From NCBI GenBank assembly GCA_964504625.1, contig CAZDEK010000033.1:1-9188 (forward strand): a stretch of 9,188 bases of DNA, in the 5' to 3' direction. Position 1 is the stretch's first letter. Each line of letters begins with the position of its first letter. Source of the DNA: CAZDEK01 sp964504625 (GTDB lineage: Bacteria; Patescibacteriota; Saccharimonadia; CAILAD01; GCA-016700035). Shown here in pieces: positions 1-6,983 of the stretch. A program made the translations under genes and the position numbers. The notes beneath the pieces are model-generated. The model was not told the DNA's origin, did not search any database, and worked only from the letters and a program-made list of their open reading frames with translations.

Positions 1-1008
1 ATTCTTGCCACTACGGAAGCGCATAAATTACCCGATACAGTGATTAGTCGCACGCAGCGGTTTGATTTTCGGCCGGTTCGTTCACAGGATATGCAAACGG
101 CTTTGAAGGCAGTTGCACAACAGGAGAAGATCACTATCGATGCATCAGCTGTTGCCCTCATCGCCCAACTATCTGCTGGTGGCTTTCGAGATGCCTTGAG
201 TCTGCTTGATCAACTTAGTGTACAGACTGGTGCTATTACGCGAGCCATGGTAGCAGAGATCGCTGGTGTGGGTGATGATGAGAGCTTACGAACAGTCTTG
301 CAGGAAGCTTGTCAGGGGGATTTTCACGGTGCAATGATTACCCTAAACGAGGTGTGGCAGCGCGGTGGCGAGCCCACGTTGGTTATCGAGCATCTCTTGC
401 ATCTCTTGCGGGATGCATTGATGCATCCGCCTCAGAGTGAAGATACGCCTTTTCTGTCTCAAGCCGAGCTCTTTGCTGCCATGGAGCTTTTGAGTCAAGC
501 TGCAAAAGACATGAAAGTGACGCCGATCCCTAGTTTGCCGCTCGAGCTTGCCCTCTGGCGACTGGCTCATCGGGTTAGCACAGCTGCGCCGATCCAGGCC
601 GCAGCGCCGCCACAGGCGGTTCCCAAGCCGGTGCAGCCACAACGGTCTATAGCCCGACCGGCACATTCCTTACCAGATGGCGCTTTGTCACCCGAGCTGA
701 TCACGGCAAAAACACTGTCTCTCATAAAGTCAAAGAATAACTCTCTGTATGCAGTATTACGTTCCGGCGAACCAGCTCTAGAAGGGGATAAGTTTGTGGT
801 ACGCTGTCGGTTTCGTTTTCATAAGGAGCGTATTGAGGAGCATAAAAATCGGCAGTTTATTGAAGCCGTCTTACAGAAAGTAGCCGGCCAGCCAATCGAA
901 ATGACCGTGATTCATACTGGTAGTGAACCAGCCGAGCCAACGCAGGCCGATGAGGAGCTGGTAGCCAGTGCTCTCGAAATATTAGGTGGGGAAGTGGTGG
1001 ACGAATAA
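1..1008 (+). CDS. dnaX: DNA polymerase III subunit gamma/tau, 3' part (5' end outside window)
   Basis: Clamp-loader ATPase subunit that loads the sliding clamp and organises the replisome. The frame is open from base 1, so the GTG at 40 is an internal codon and not a start. The fragment is 335 residues. It opens at the AAA+ sensor 1 (ILATTE, residues 1-6), then the arginine-finger motif as SRTQRF (16-21; the usual form is SRC), then the sensor 2 stretch GGFRDALSLLDQL with R63. A three-helix collar domain follows, then an Ala/Pro/Gln-rich linker at about 195-228, then a C-terminal domain ending in LGGEVVDE. By comparison with E. coli, about 150 residues are missing (Walker A, zinc finger, Walker B). 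The full protein would be about 485 residues, between E. coli gamma and tau in length. It ends with TAA one base before dnaB. I saw no A-AAA-AAG frameshift heptamer in the visible part. Identification is very secure. Confidence 0.96.
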   Translation: MLATTEAHKLPDTVISRTQRFDFRPVRSQDMQTALKAVAQQEKITIDASAVALIAQLSAGGFRDALSLLDQLSVQTGAITRAMVAEIAGVGDDESLRTVLQEACQGDFHGAMITLNEVWQRGGEPTLVIEHLLHLLRDALMHPPQSEDTPFLSQAELFAAMELLSQAAKDMKVTPIPSLPLELALWRLAHRVSTAAPIQAAAPPQAVPKPVQPQRSIARPAHSLPDGALSPELITAKTLSLIKSKNNSLYAVLRSGEPALEGDKFVVRCRFRFHKERIEEHKNRQFIEAVLQKVAGQPIEMTVIHTGSEPAEPTQADEELVASALEILGGEVVDE

Positions 1009-1009
1009 T

Positions 1010-2404
1010 ATGGCCGAACGACGTCAGCAGACTCAGTCACCAGTGCTGACTGAAGCCGAATTGGCTCAGTTGGTGCCACCTCATAGCCAACAAGCCGAGC
1101 GCTCACTGATCGGTGCCATATTGCTGGATCCAGACGCGCTGATTAAAGTTGCCGATACTGTGGCAGCTGACGATTTCTATGAGCCTCGGCATGGGCGTAT
1201 CTTTGAGGTGATTTTGCGACTGTATGAACAACGTAAGCCGATTGATCTGGTTACTCTGTCCGAAACTTTGCAGTCAGAGAAGAAGCTTGATGAGATAGGC
1301 GGGATGACCTATCTGGCAGAACTTGCCAATAGTGAGGCTACTGCGGCCCACGTGGTGGAATATGCGAAGATTGTGGCCGGTAAAGCGACACTTCGCCGAC
1401 TTGATGTGGCGGGTCATGCGATCTCGGGTCTCGCCCATGATGAAGCTCGCGAACTGGATGAGCTATTAGATGAGGCCGAGCAGTCACTCTTCTCGGTTAG
1501 TCAGAAGCACCTCAAACAAAACTTTATCTCGATCCGTGATGTCTTGGCCGACAGCTTTGATCGGCTCGACGCTCTGCACAAGGATAAGCAGCAATTACGG
1601 GGTGTTCCTACGGGTTTTAAAGAGCTCGATAAGTTGCTAGCTGGTTTGCAGCGCTCAGATCTGATTATTTTGGCGGCACGACCGAGTATGGGTAAGACGA
1701 GTTTTGTTATGAATATTGCTGCGCATGTTGCTATCAAGGAGGGAATACCGGTGGGAATCTTCTCACTTGAGATGAGTAAGGAGCAGCTGATCGATCGACT
1801 TTTAGCATCGGAGTCTGGGATTGACTCATGGAAGCTCCGTACCGGTAACCTTGAAGACAAAGACTTTGAGAAGCTCAATCGAGCGATGGGGGTGATGGCT
1901 GAAGCGCCAATTTTTATTGACGACTCAGCGATGGCGAATGCCCTTGAAATGCGCACCAAAGCACGGCGTTTGCAAACCGAGCATGGTTTAGGACTCATCA
2001 TTATTGACTATTTGCAGCTGATGAGCGGCGGTAAGTCGACTACCGATGGCAATCGAGTCAACGAGATCTCAGAAATTTCTCGTTCGTTGAAAGCCCTTGC
2101 CCGCGAACTTGATGTACCGGTGATTGCTCTTTCACAGCTCTCGCGTGCAGTCGAGCAGCGTCATCCGCAAATCCCACAACTGTCAGACCTACGGGAATCT
2201 GGGTCTATCGAGCAGGACGCCGATGTAGTGATGTTTATTTACCGTGAGGATTACTACAATAAAGAAACTGAGCGTCGCAATATATCAGATGTATTAGTGC
2301 GAAAGCATCGCAATGGACCGACTGGTGATGTCGAGCTCTTCTTTAGCCCAGAGCTCATGCTCTTTCGTTCGCTTGACAGGTCGAGTAAACCGCCAGCTGA
2401 GTAG
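1010..2404 (+). CDS. dnaB: Replicative DNA helicase DnaB
   Basis: Hexameric 5'-3' helicase that unwinds DNA at the fork. The protein is 464 residues, a normal family length. The N-terminal primase-interacting domain spans about 24-125 (VPPHSQQAERSLIGAILLD at 22-40) and a linker runs to about 195. The RecA-like domain has Walker A ARPSMGKTS (223-231, K229), catalytic glutamate E254 in FSLEMS, Walker B LIIIDYLQLM (329-338, D333), the SQLSRAVE segment at 375-382, and the RKHRNGPTG arginine-finger/C-terminal motif (431-439). A GTG at 986 would add eight residues and overlap dnaX by 23 bases. I prefer ATG 1010, one base after the dnaX stop, with a weak GGTGG Shine-Dalgarno at 996-1000. There is no intein at the Walker A site, a frequent insertion place in dnaB. 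Probably co-transcribed with dnaX. Confidence 0.98.
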   Translation: MAERRQQTQSPVLTEAELAQLVPPHSQQAERSLIGAILLDPDALIKVADTVAADDFYEPRHGRIFEVILRLYEQRKPIDLVTLSETLQSEKKLDEIGGMTYLAELANSEATAAHVVEYAKIVAGKATLRRLDVAGHAISGLAHDEARELDELLDEAEQSLFSVSQKHLKQNFISIRDVLADSFDRLDALHKDKQQLRGVPTGFKELDKLLAGLQRSDLIILAARPSMGKTSFVMNIAAHVAIKEGIPVGIFSLEMSKEQLIDRLLASESGIDSWKLRTGNLEDKDFEKLNRAMGVMAEAPIFIDDSAMANALEMRTKARRLQTEHGLGLIIIDYLQLMSGGKSTTDGNRVNEISEISRSLKALARELDVPVIALSQLSRAVEQRHPQIPQLSDLRESGSIEQDADVVMFIYREDYYNKETERRNISDVLVRKHRNGPTGDVELFFSPELMLFRSLDRSSKPPAE

Positions 2405-2420
2405 CGTTAGCATAAGGGCT

Positions 2421-2449
2421 TTGCCGCTACCCAAGTGGTAGCGTATACT
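2421..2449 (+). promoter_or_regulatory. Candidate sigma70-type promoter for the glycosylation cassette
   Basis: TTGCCG (2421-2426, four of six matches to TTGACA) and TATACT (2444-2449, five of six matches to TATAAT) are separated by exactly 17 bases. Transcription would start near 2456, about 17 bases before the GTG start of the gtrA-like gene and upstream of its Shine-Dalgarno. It lies in the 68-base gap after dnaB, the longest gap in the window, where a new transcription unit is expected. Assignment rests on consensus match and position only. Confidence 0.5.
2425..2443. repeat. Perfect 7-bp inverted repeat in the promoter spacer (possible operator)
   Basis: CGCTACC (2425-2431), a five-base loop CAAGT, then GGTAGCG (2437-2443), with no mismatch. 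The dyad overlaps the last two bases of the candidate -35 box, fills the whole spacer and abuts the -10 box, a classic position for a repressor or a spacer-binding activator. No T-tract follows (the next bases are TATACTGATT), so it does not look like an intrinsic terminator. If transcribed by read-through from dnaB it could form a short RNA hairpin instead. Confidence 0.5.
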
Positions 2450-2460
2450 GATTGAGAAAT

Positions 2461-2465
2461 AAGGA
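2461..2465 (+). promoter_or_regulatory. Ribosome binding site deciding the gtrA-like start
   Basis: AAGGA lies seven bases before GTG 2473, an ideal spacing. A TTG at 2452 is in the same frame and would add seven residues, but it has no Shine-Dalgarno and would fall upstream of the predicted transcription start near 2456. GTG 2473 is therefore the better start. Confidence 0.7.
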
Positions 2466-2472
2466 TGTTTCC

Positions 2473-2970
2473 GTGAAGAAAACTCAAACCCGCTCGTCCT
2501 CCGTTGGGAAAGAAGTCGCCCAGGTTGGACGTTTTGGTATCGTTGGCATCGCCAATACTGCCATTGACTTCGCACTCCTCAATATCATTTCTCGAGCAAC
2601 TGGTTGGCCAGATCAGATAGCAAATATTCCGGCTGTTATAGTGGCTATGATCTTCTCATTCTTCGCCAATCGTCACTTTGTTTTTAAAGCGGGTGAGAAG
2701 AAAGATATTTGGCGTCAAGCGCTCGAATTTTTCCCTATTACTGCATTTGGCTTGATCGTCATCCAAGGGGTTATTATCTGGTTTTTTGAGGGCGTCTGGA
2801 CATGGCCAGTAAATATCGGAGTCAATATCGCTAGCGCTCTTGGCTTGCTGCACTTCGTTGATCGGCAGTTTATTGTCACTAATGGCGTGAAAGTTGTGGC
2901 AACATTGGCAAGTTTGATCTGGAACTATATCATGTATAAGAAAGTAGTCTTTAAAGATCAGGCCCACTAG
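2473..2970 (+). CDS. GtrA-like membrane protein (putative polyprenyl-linked sugar flippase)
   Basis: Small four-helix membrane protein of the GtrA family, 165 residues from GTG 2473. Family members are thought to help move polyprenyl-phosphate-linked sugars across the cytoplasmic membrane, though the flippase role is largely inferred even in well-studied members. Hallmarks seen are the first helix RFGIVGIANTAIDF (20-33), the motif SFFANRHFVFK after helix 2 (62-72), and a related motif WNYIMYKKVVFK after helix 4 (150-161); the two motifs echo each other, reflecting the family's two-half structure. Membrane segments lie at about 20-40, 49-68, 84-105 and 136-155. The N-terminus is basic and Ser/Thr-rich. 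It is the first gene of the cassette, and the next gene starts on the base after its TAG stop. Family assignment is strong; substrate unknown. Confidence 0.88.
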   Translation: MKKTQTRSSSVGKEVAQVGRFGIVGIANTAIDFALLNIISRATGWPDQIANIPAVIVAMIFSFFANRHFVFKAGEKKDIWRQALEFFPITAFGLIVIQGVIIWFFEGVWTWPVNIGVNIASALGLLHFVDRQFIVTNGVKVVATLASLIWNYIMYKKVVFKDQAH

Positions 2971-4602
2971 ATGAGTACCGCTGCCCGTCGACAAACCCAA
3001 TACCAGCGCTTTGCCAAAAAATATGGCGTTTGGATTCTACTGTCACTGATTGTTTTGATCGGCGTGTTCTTTCGCTTCTATCAGCTAGGGCAACTGCCGC
3101 CTGGCTTGCATCCGGATGAAGCTGCTAACGGTCAAGATATTTTTCGTATCTTCTCCGGTGATATCCGACCTCTTTATGCGACTAACGGCCCCCGTGAATC
3201 ACTCTTTTTCTTTGCGCAGGCTTTGTTTGTACGGCTGCTAGGTAATACCATTCTTGCGCTGCGTATGGCGCCAGCCATATTTGGAGTACTGGCGATTATC
3301 GCTGTCTACTATTGGGGCAAAGATTGGTTTGGCCAGCGGGTTGGATTGCTAGCTGCATTTTTTATGGCAGTGAATCCGTGGGTAGTCATCATCTCGCGTG
3401 ATGGCTTCCGTGCAAGCATGACGCCACTGATGGTGGCGAGTGTGGCTTACCTAGGTGGACGAGCAATCAAGACAAAGAAATTGGGTTACTTTATAGCGAC
3501 TGGCTTAGTTGCTGGACTAGGAGCCTATACGTATACAGCATTCCAGCTTATGTTGGTTGCGGTTGTTGGGCTACTGGGATACATAATACTTTTTCGGCGA
3601 AAGTGGCTTAAGGGACAGGGGAAGAATATTGCCTCTGCAGTTATTACTTTCGCACTGGTTATGTCCCCACTAGCGGTGTTTTCTGTCAAAAATCCAGAGG
3701 CTAGTGCCAGAGCTGGCGGTACAAGTTTCCTGAATAAGAGTCTCAATAAAGGTAAGCCGTTGGCAACCCTATGGGACAGTACCCAAAAAACCCTTTTGCA
3801 GTATAATTTCCGAGGCGATGATAACGCCCGGCATAATGTCCCAAATGAGCCGCTCTTGAATACTTTCGTTGGGATTATGTTTGTCCTTGGAATCTTGGTG
3901 GCACTCTATTCAATTGGTAATGCTCGTTATGCTGCGCTGCTCATGATATTTGCAGCCATGATGCTACCAGCCGCCTTGACGGCTGAGGGTTTGCCGCATG
4001 GCTTACGTTCGATTGGTTCGGCACCAGCGGTGATGATTTTGGCGGCCATTGGCCTGTCCTATTTCATTGGTCGCTGGTATGCGATTTTTCCGATCAATAG
4101 CTTCGCCCGCAATATTGGTCTGGGGCTGGTGATCTTGCTGATGGCCGCGACGTTACTGCAGGGATACTTTGCCTATTTTCGGGCTTGGGCTGGTAATGCT
4201 GATGTCTATGATGCCTATGCAGAAGACATGGTGCAGCTCGCGAATTACAGTCGTGCGAATTTCTCGGGTCCCGGTGCCCCAGCAACGTTTATGGTGGTAG
4301 ATGGCTATTCTATTCGCACGGTAGACTTTCTGACTCGAGCCAAAGTGGACTATGCCAAGCAGAAATCTGACGCTAGCTATGGTCTGTCGTATGGGAGTGG
4401 ATGGAAGCGACTTGAATGGGATCAAGTCAAGAGCGTTCCCCTGGCTGATTCGCCTACAGTATTCCTGATTCAAAAAAATGAGCATACCGCGGCCGTGATC
4501 GAAACCCTCAAGGCAAAATTCCCCTCCGGTAAGCTGTCAGAACAGTCGTCACCAGCCTTTGCAAGTCGCACGCTGTTCTATGTCTTTGAGGTCAATCGAT
4601 GA
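2971..4602 (+). CDS. GT-C membrane glycosyltransferase (GT39/PMT_2-like)
   Basis: A 543-residue polytopic membrane protein resembling the ArnT/PMT-like GT-C superfamily, which transfers sugars from polyprenyl-phosphate donors to acceptors on the outer face of the membrane. After membrane helix 1 (about 19-38) comes the first outer loop with the acidic pair D49-E50 in GLHPDEAANG, the position of the catalytic or metal-binding acidic residues in this superfamily. Other conserved-looking stretches are NGPRESLFFFAQ (72-83), ISRDGFRASMTPL (141-153) and EGLPHGLRSIGSAP (339-352). I count about ten to twelve membrane helices up to residue 400. A soluble C-terminal domain (401-543), with no family I can name, would lie outside the cell. 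ATG 2971 directly follows the gtrA-like stop. The end overlaps the next gene by four bases (ATGA). Acceptor and sugar cannot be read from the sequence. Confidence 0.85.
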   Translation: MSTAARRQTQYQRFAKKYGVWILLSLIVLIGVFFRFYQLGQLPPGLHPDEAANGQDIFRIFSGDIRPLYATNGPRESLFFFAQALFVRLLGNTILALRMAPAIFGVLAIIAVYYWGKDWFGQRVGLLAAFFMAVNPWVVIISRDGFRASMTPLMVASVAYLGGRAIKTKKLGYFIATGLVAGLGAYTYTAFQLMLVAVVGLLGYIILFRRKWLKGQGKNIASAVITFALVMSPLAVFSVKNPEASARAGGTSFLNKSLNKGKPLATLWDSTQKTLLQYNFRGDDNARHNVPNEPLLNTFVGIMFVLGILVALYSIGNARYAALLMIFAAMMLPAALTAEGLPHGLRSIGSAPAVMILAAIGLSYFIGRWYAIFPINSFARNIGLGLVILLMAATLLQGYFAYFRAWAGNADVYDAYAEDMVQLANYSRANFSGPGAPATFMVVDGYSIRTVDFLTRAKVDYAKQKSDASYGLSYGSGWKRLEWDQVKSVPLADSPTVFLIQKNEHTAAVIETLKAKFPSGKLSEQSSPAFASRTLFYVFEVNR

Positions 4603-5366
4603 GTGATCAGCGGCCTCGGTTGACGATTCTCGTACCAACGCTGAACGAAGAAAAGCGCATTGGCGCGACGCTGCATGAGTTAGCCGATTATCTCAAGGAA
4701 AAACATTATCATGCCGTCGTTGTCGTAGTTGATGCGAATAGCACTGATGCAACCAAAGAGGTGGCAGACGCCGCTGGTAAGCGATTTGCTCATTACCACT
4801 TTCTCCAGACCGGACCTAAAGTTGGAAAGGGTAAACAGGTTCGTGATGGCATGTTATCGGCGAAGACCGACTACGTGATGTTTATGGATGCTGATCTGGC
4901 TACGCCACTTAAATATCTTGATCAGGTCTATCAGATGATCGATAAGGGTGGTAAGGTAGCAATCTGTGTGCGTAATCTCAATGAAAGCCACACTGGTGTG
5001 AGGAAATTCATTTCAACATTCGGAAACTGGTTGGTGCAGACACTAATCGTGCCAGGCATCAAGGATACTCAGTGTGGGTTTAAAGCTTTTGAAGCTGATG
5101 CGGCTCGTGAAATATTCGGTCGCCAACGTATTGTTGGTTGGGGTTTTGATATGGAGGTTTTGGCCATTGCCCGCAAGCTGGGCTATTCGATAGAGCTGAT
5201 TGAAGTGCCAGATTGGAAGGATGTCGTTGAAGGGTCGAAAATATCTGGTAATGGTGCGATGAAAGTGGCACTGCAGACATTTGGTGATCTACTGCGTATT
5301 AAATGGGGGCTCCTGACCGGGAGGTATAAGCGGATAAGCTATCGATATGTCCCGTACAAAGCCTAA
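4599..5366 (+). CDS. GT2 glycosyltransferase, dolichyl/polyprenyl-phosphate glucosyltransferase-like (ALG5/GtrB type)
   Basis: Cytoplasmic-face GT-A enzyme of 255 residues, predicted to transfer a hexose from a nucleotide sugar to polyprenyl phosphate. Motifs in order are ILVPTLNEEKRI (10-21), VVDANSTDAT (43-52, nucleotide binding), KVGKGKQVRDGM (74-85), the DxD metal site DAD (97-99) in MDADLATPL, DTQCGFKAF (156-164) and GWGFDMEVL (180-188). The last three together are characteristic of the ALG5-like branch rather than generic GT2 enzymes. The C-terminal membrane helices found in phage GtrB are absent; only a weakly hydrophobic helix (about 223-240) could sit at the membrane. ATG 4599 overlaps the previous stop (ATGA), with TGAGG seven bases upstream. 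Its 3' end overlaps the next gene by 20 bases. Donor sugar is unproven: glucose is the family default, mannose or another hexose is possible. Confidence 0.88.
   Translation: MSDQRPRLTILVPTLNEEKRIGATLHELADYLKEKHYHAVVVVVDANSTDATKEVADAAGKRFAHYHFLQTGPKVGKGKQVRDGMLSAKTDYVMFMDADLATPLKYLDQVYQMIDKGGKVAICVRNLNESHTGVRKFISTFGNWLVQTLIVPGIKDTQCGFKAFEADAAREIFGRQRIVGWGFDMEVLAIARKLGYSIELIEVPDWKDVVEGSKISGNGAMKVALQTFGDLLRIKWGLLTGRYKRISYRYVPYKA
5319..5325 (+). promoter_or_regulatory. Strong Shine-Dalgarno-like GGGAGGT unusually far from the second GT-C start
   Basis: GGGAGGT lies inside the 3' end of the GT2 gene, 21 bases before ATG 5347. No ATG, GTG or TTG lies at normal distance from it, and the frame of the next gene is closed by a TAA at 5335-5337, so ATG 5347 is that gene's first possible start. 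Either the site is coincidental or it retains terminating ribosomes for coupled re-initiation. Confidence 0.3.
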
Positions 5367-6933
5367 GTCCCCAGTGACGAAAAAGATACAAGCGGTGCGT
5401 CATCGGGCTACTGGCCTCCTGCCGACTTGGGCCCAAGAGCGAGTAGTGGTGCCCGCCCTCTTACTCCTAGCTGCCGTAGCTCGTTTCGCCACGATTACCA
5501 AGGCCAGTATCTGGCATGACGAAGGCTTTACGATGATGTTGGTTCATCGGAATCCGCTGCAGATTTGGGCTGGCTCGGCGCGCGATGTGCACCCCCCGCT
5601 CTATTACGAACTCTTGCATCTTTGGACATCAATCTTTGGTCGTTCAGAACTTGCCGCTCGCTCGATGAGTGCTGTAGCTGGACTACTTACGATTTATGTT
5701 TGTTATCTTCTCGTAAAGCGCTACTTTGCTCGCTCCACAGCCTATATCGTATTACTCATCTTGGCGGTTGCGCCTTTTCTCGTGCGCTACAGCCAAGAGG
5801 CGCGAATGTATGGTGTGCTTGGGCTGTTTCTCATTACTGGTACCTACGCGCTCTTGCGTGCATTAGAAGCTCGCACAGATCACAATCGTTGGTGGGCCCT
5901 GTATGTCGTTATGATGGCAGCCGGGCTGTACACGCATTACTTTGCGGCTCTTGTGATCATGGCTCAGTGGCTTTACGTTATCAGTCTCGAGCCGATTCAT
6001 GCCTGGCGATTTGGTAAGACAGTGTGGCTGTCAAAAAGATGGTGGCTCGCCAACATTGGCATCATCGTCCTCTGGCTGCCATGGCTGCCGAGCTTTTATG
6101 GTCAATTTTCGCGTGGTCAGGGTATTGGCTGGATTCCTAAAACTGATCAGTTTACGCTCGCGAATAACCTTTGGCAGAATTTAACTTTTACTGATGGGCG
6201 GCAGCTCCCCCAGCTCGTCTACTGGATTGTTCCAGCTATGATTATTCTCGGCGCCATCTGGGTGACGTGGCTATTGCGGAAAACTAAGCCGCAGATCAAA
6301 ATGCTCTTTTTCTATACCTTCGTGCCGATTGTGCTGACGATAGTGGTGTCGCTTGTGAAGCCAGTCTATCAAGATCGCTATCTCGTGTTTGCCGCCAATG
6401 GCATGTATATGCTGCTTGGCATCAGTCTGCACCAACTCATGATGCGTCATAAAGTGACGGGTATCGCGGCTCTTGCCCTCGTACTTGCCATTGCATTAGT
6501 TGGCTTGGTGAATGTTGGACGACAGGCTTCACATTCGATGGGCCTGGTGAGTCAGCATGTTCGGGCCGGTTTTCAGGCTGGTGACGGGTTGCTCGCTGGC
6601 GAACTCTATACGTACTTTGATTACACCTACTACTGTCAAAGAGATGAGGTGTGTCGAGATTCATTTATCGACGCTACCGCTACTCTGCCTACCGTGCAAT
6701 TGAATACCACAACAGGTAGGCCAAATGGTTATGGTGAGTCAGCTCTGCTCTACGACCGGGCGAGTCAGATCTACGTTGATTATTGGAATGCTGTCACCAC
6801 CAGTACTGGTCGCGTGTGGATCATCGGCAAACCGGGCGATAAGGGCTACTGGAAAGCCGTCCCGTCTATATGGCGAGAGATAGACGTCTTTAGGACAAAT
6901 TCTTCAGAAGTCCGCCTCTACCAGGTGCAGTAA
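5347..6933 (+). CDS. Second GT-C membrane glycosyltransferase (GT39/mannosyltransferase-like)
   Basis: A 528-residue polytopic membrane protein from a different branch than the GT-C enzyme at 2971-4602. After a basic N-terminus and helix 1 (about 33-51) the first outer loop carries IWHDEGFT (55-62, D58-E59) and then DVHPPLYYELLH (80-91). SQEARMYG (149-156), YTHYF (195-199) and YQDRYLVFA (341-349) follow; this set is typical of bacterial GT39/mannosyltransferase-like membrane proteins. About ten membrane helices run to residue 390. The C-terminal domain (about 391-528) is soluble, probably extracytoplasmic, and holds a close cysteine pair C430/C436 that could form a disulfide. ATG 5347 overlaps the GT2 gene by 20 bases. 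It likely uses the lipid-linked sugar made by the GT2 enzyme; the acceptor (protein, teichoic-like polymer or surface glycan) is unknown. Confidence 0.85.
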   Translation: MSRTKPKSPVTKKIQAVRHRATGLLPTWAQERVVVPALLLLAAVARFATITKASIWHDEGFTMMLVHRNPLQIWAGSARDVHPPLYYELLHLWTSIFGRSELAARSMSAVAGLLTIYVCYLLVKRYFARSTAYIVLLILAVAPFLVRYSQEARMYGVLGLFLITGTYALLRALEARTDHNRWWALYVVMMAAGLYTHYFAALVIMAQWLYVISLEPIHAWRFGKTVWLSKRWWLANIGIIVLWLPWLPSFYGQFSRGQGIGWIPKTDQFTLANNLWQNLTFTDGRQLPQLVYWIVPAMIILGAIWVTWLLRKTKPQIKMLFFYTFVPIVLTIVVSLVKPVYQDRYLVFAANGMYMLLGISLHQLMMRHKVTGIAALALVLAIALVGLVNVGRQASHSMGLVSQHVRAGFQAGDGLLAGELYTYFDYTYYCQRDEVCRDSFIDATATLPTVQLNTTTGRPNGYGESALLYDRASQIYVDYWNAVTTSTGRVWIIGKPGDKGYWKAVPSIWREIDVFRTNSSEVRLYQVQ

Positions 6934-6947
6934 GCGCTCGGTCGCGG

Positions 6948-6953
6948 TACAAT
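6948..6953 (+). promoter_or_regulatory. Candidate -10 element for ybaB-recR-exonuclease-cysS
   Basis: TACAAT matches the -10 consensus in five of six positions and lies 36 bases before the ybaB start, in the 50-base gap after the cassette. No good -35 box is present at 16-18 bases upstream (the best is two of six matches) and there is no TG extension, so the call is weak. Both candidate -10 boxes in this window follow a GC-rich GTNGCG: GTAGCG at 2438-2443 and GTCGCGG at 6941-6947. Confidence 0.3.
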
Positions 6954-6983
6954 AGAGTGGTTAGTATGAGGTGTGTCTGACAT

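Noticed and set aside
705..713. Possible programmed frameshift site in dnaX (run of five A)
   Set aside because: In the reading frame the site is A-AAA-ACA, and the A-site codon would not re-pair after a -1 slip. No A-AAA-AAG heptamer or flanking stem was seen in the visible part.
1673..1702. Intein insertion at the DnaB Walker A site
   Set aside because: The protein is of normal length and the motif ARPSMGKTS is uninterrupted.
1501..2001. 166-codon open frame on the minus strand inside dnaB
   Set aside because: It lies wholly antisense to well-conserved helicase motifs, shows no recognisable family motif, and has Ser/Arg/Lys-rich composition typical of an antisense shadow.
2425..2460. Intrinsic terminator after dnaB
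   Set aside because: The 7-bp hairpin is followed by TATACTGATTGAG rather than a run of T, and the stem is better explained as part of a promoter.
4472..4478. Run of seven A in the first GT-C gene as a sign of a frameshift
   Set aside because: The frame continues intact to a normal C-terminus and an ATGA junction with the next gene, so no error or decay is indicated.
5565..6184. Two open frames (150 and 61 codons) on the + strand overlapping the second GT-C gene
   Set aside because: They are in another frame of a clear membrane protein gene, have a Cys/Ser/Trp-rich shadow composition and no supporting ribosome site.
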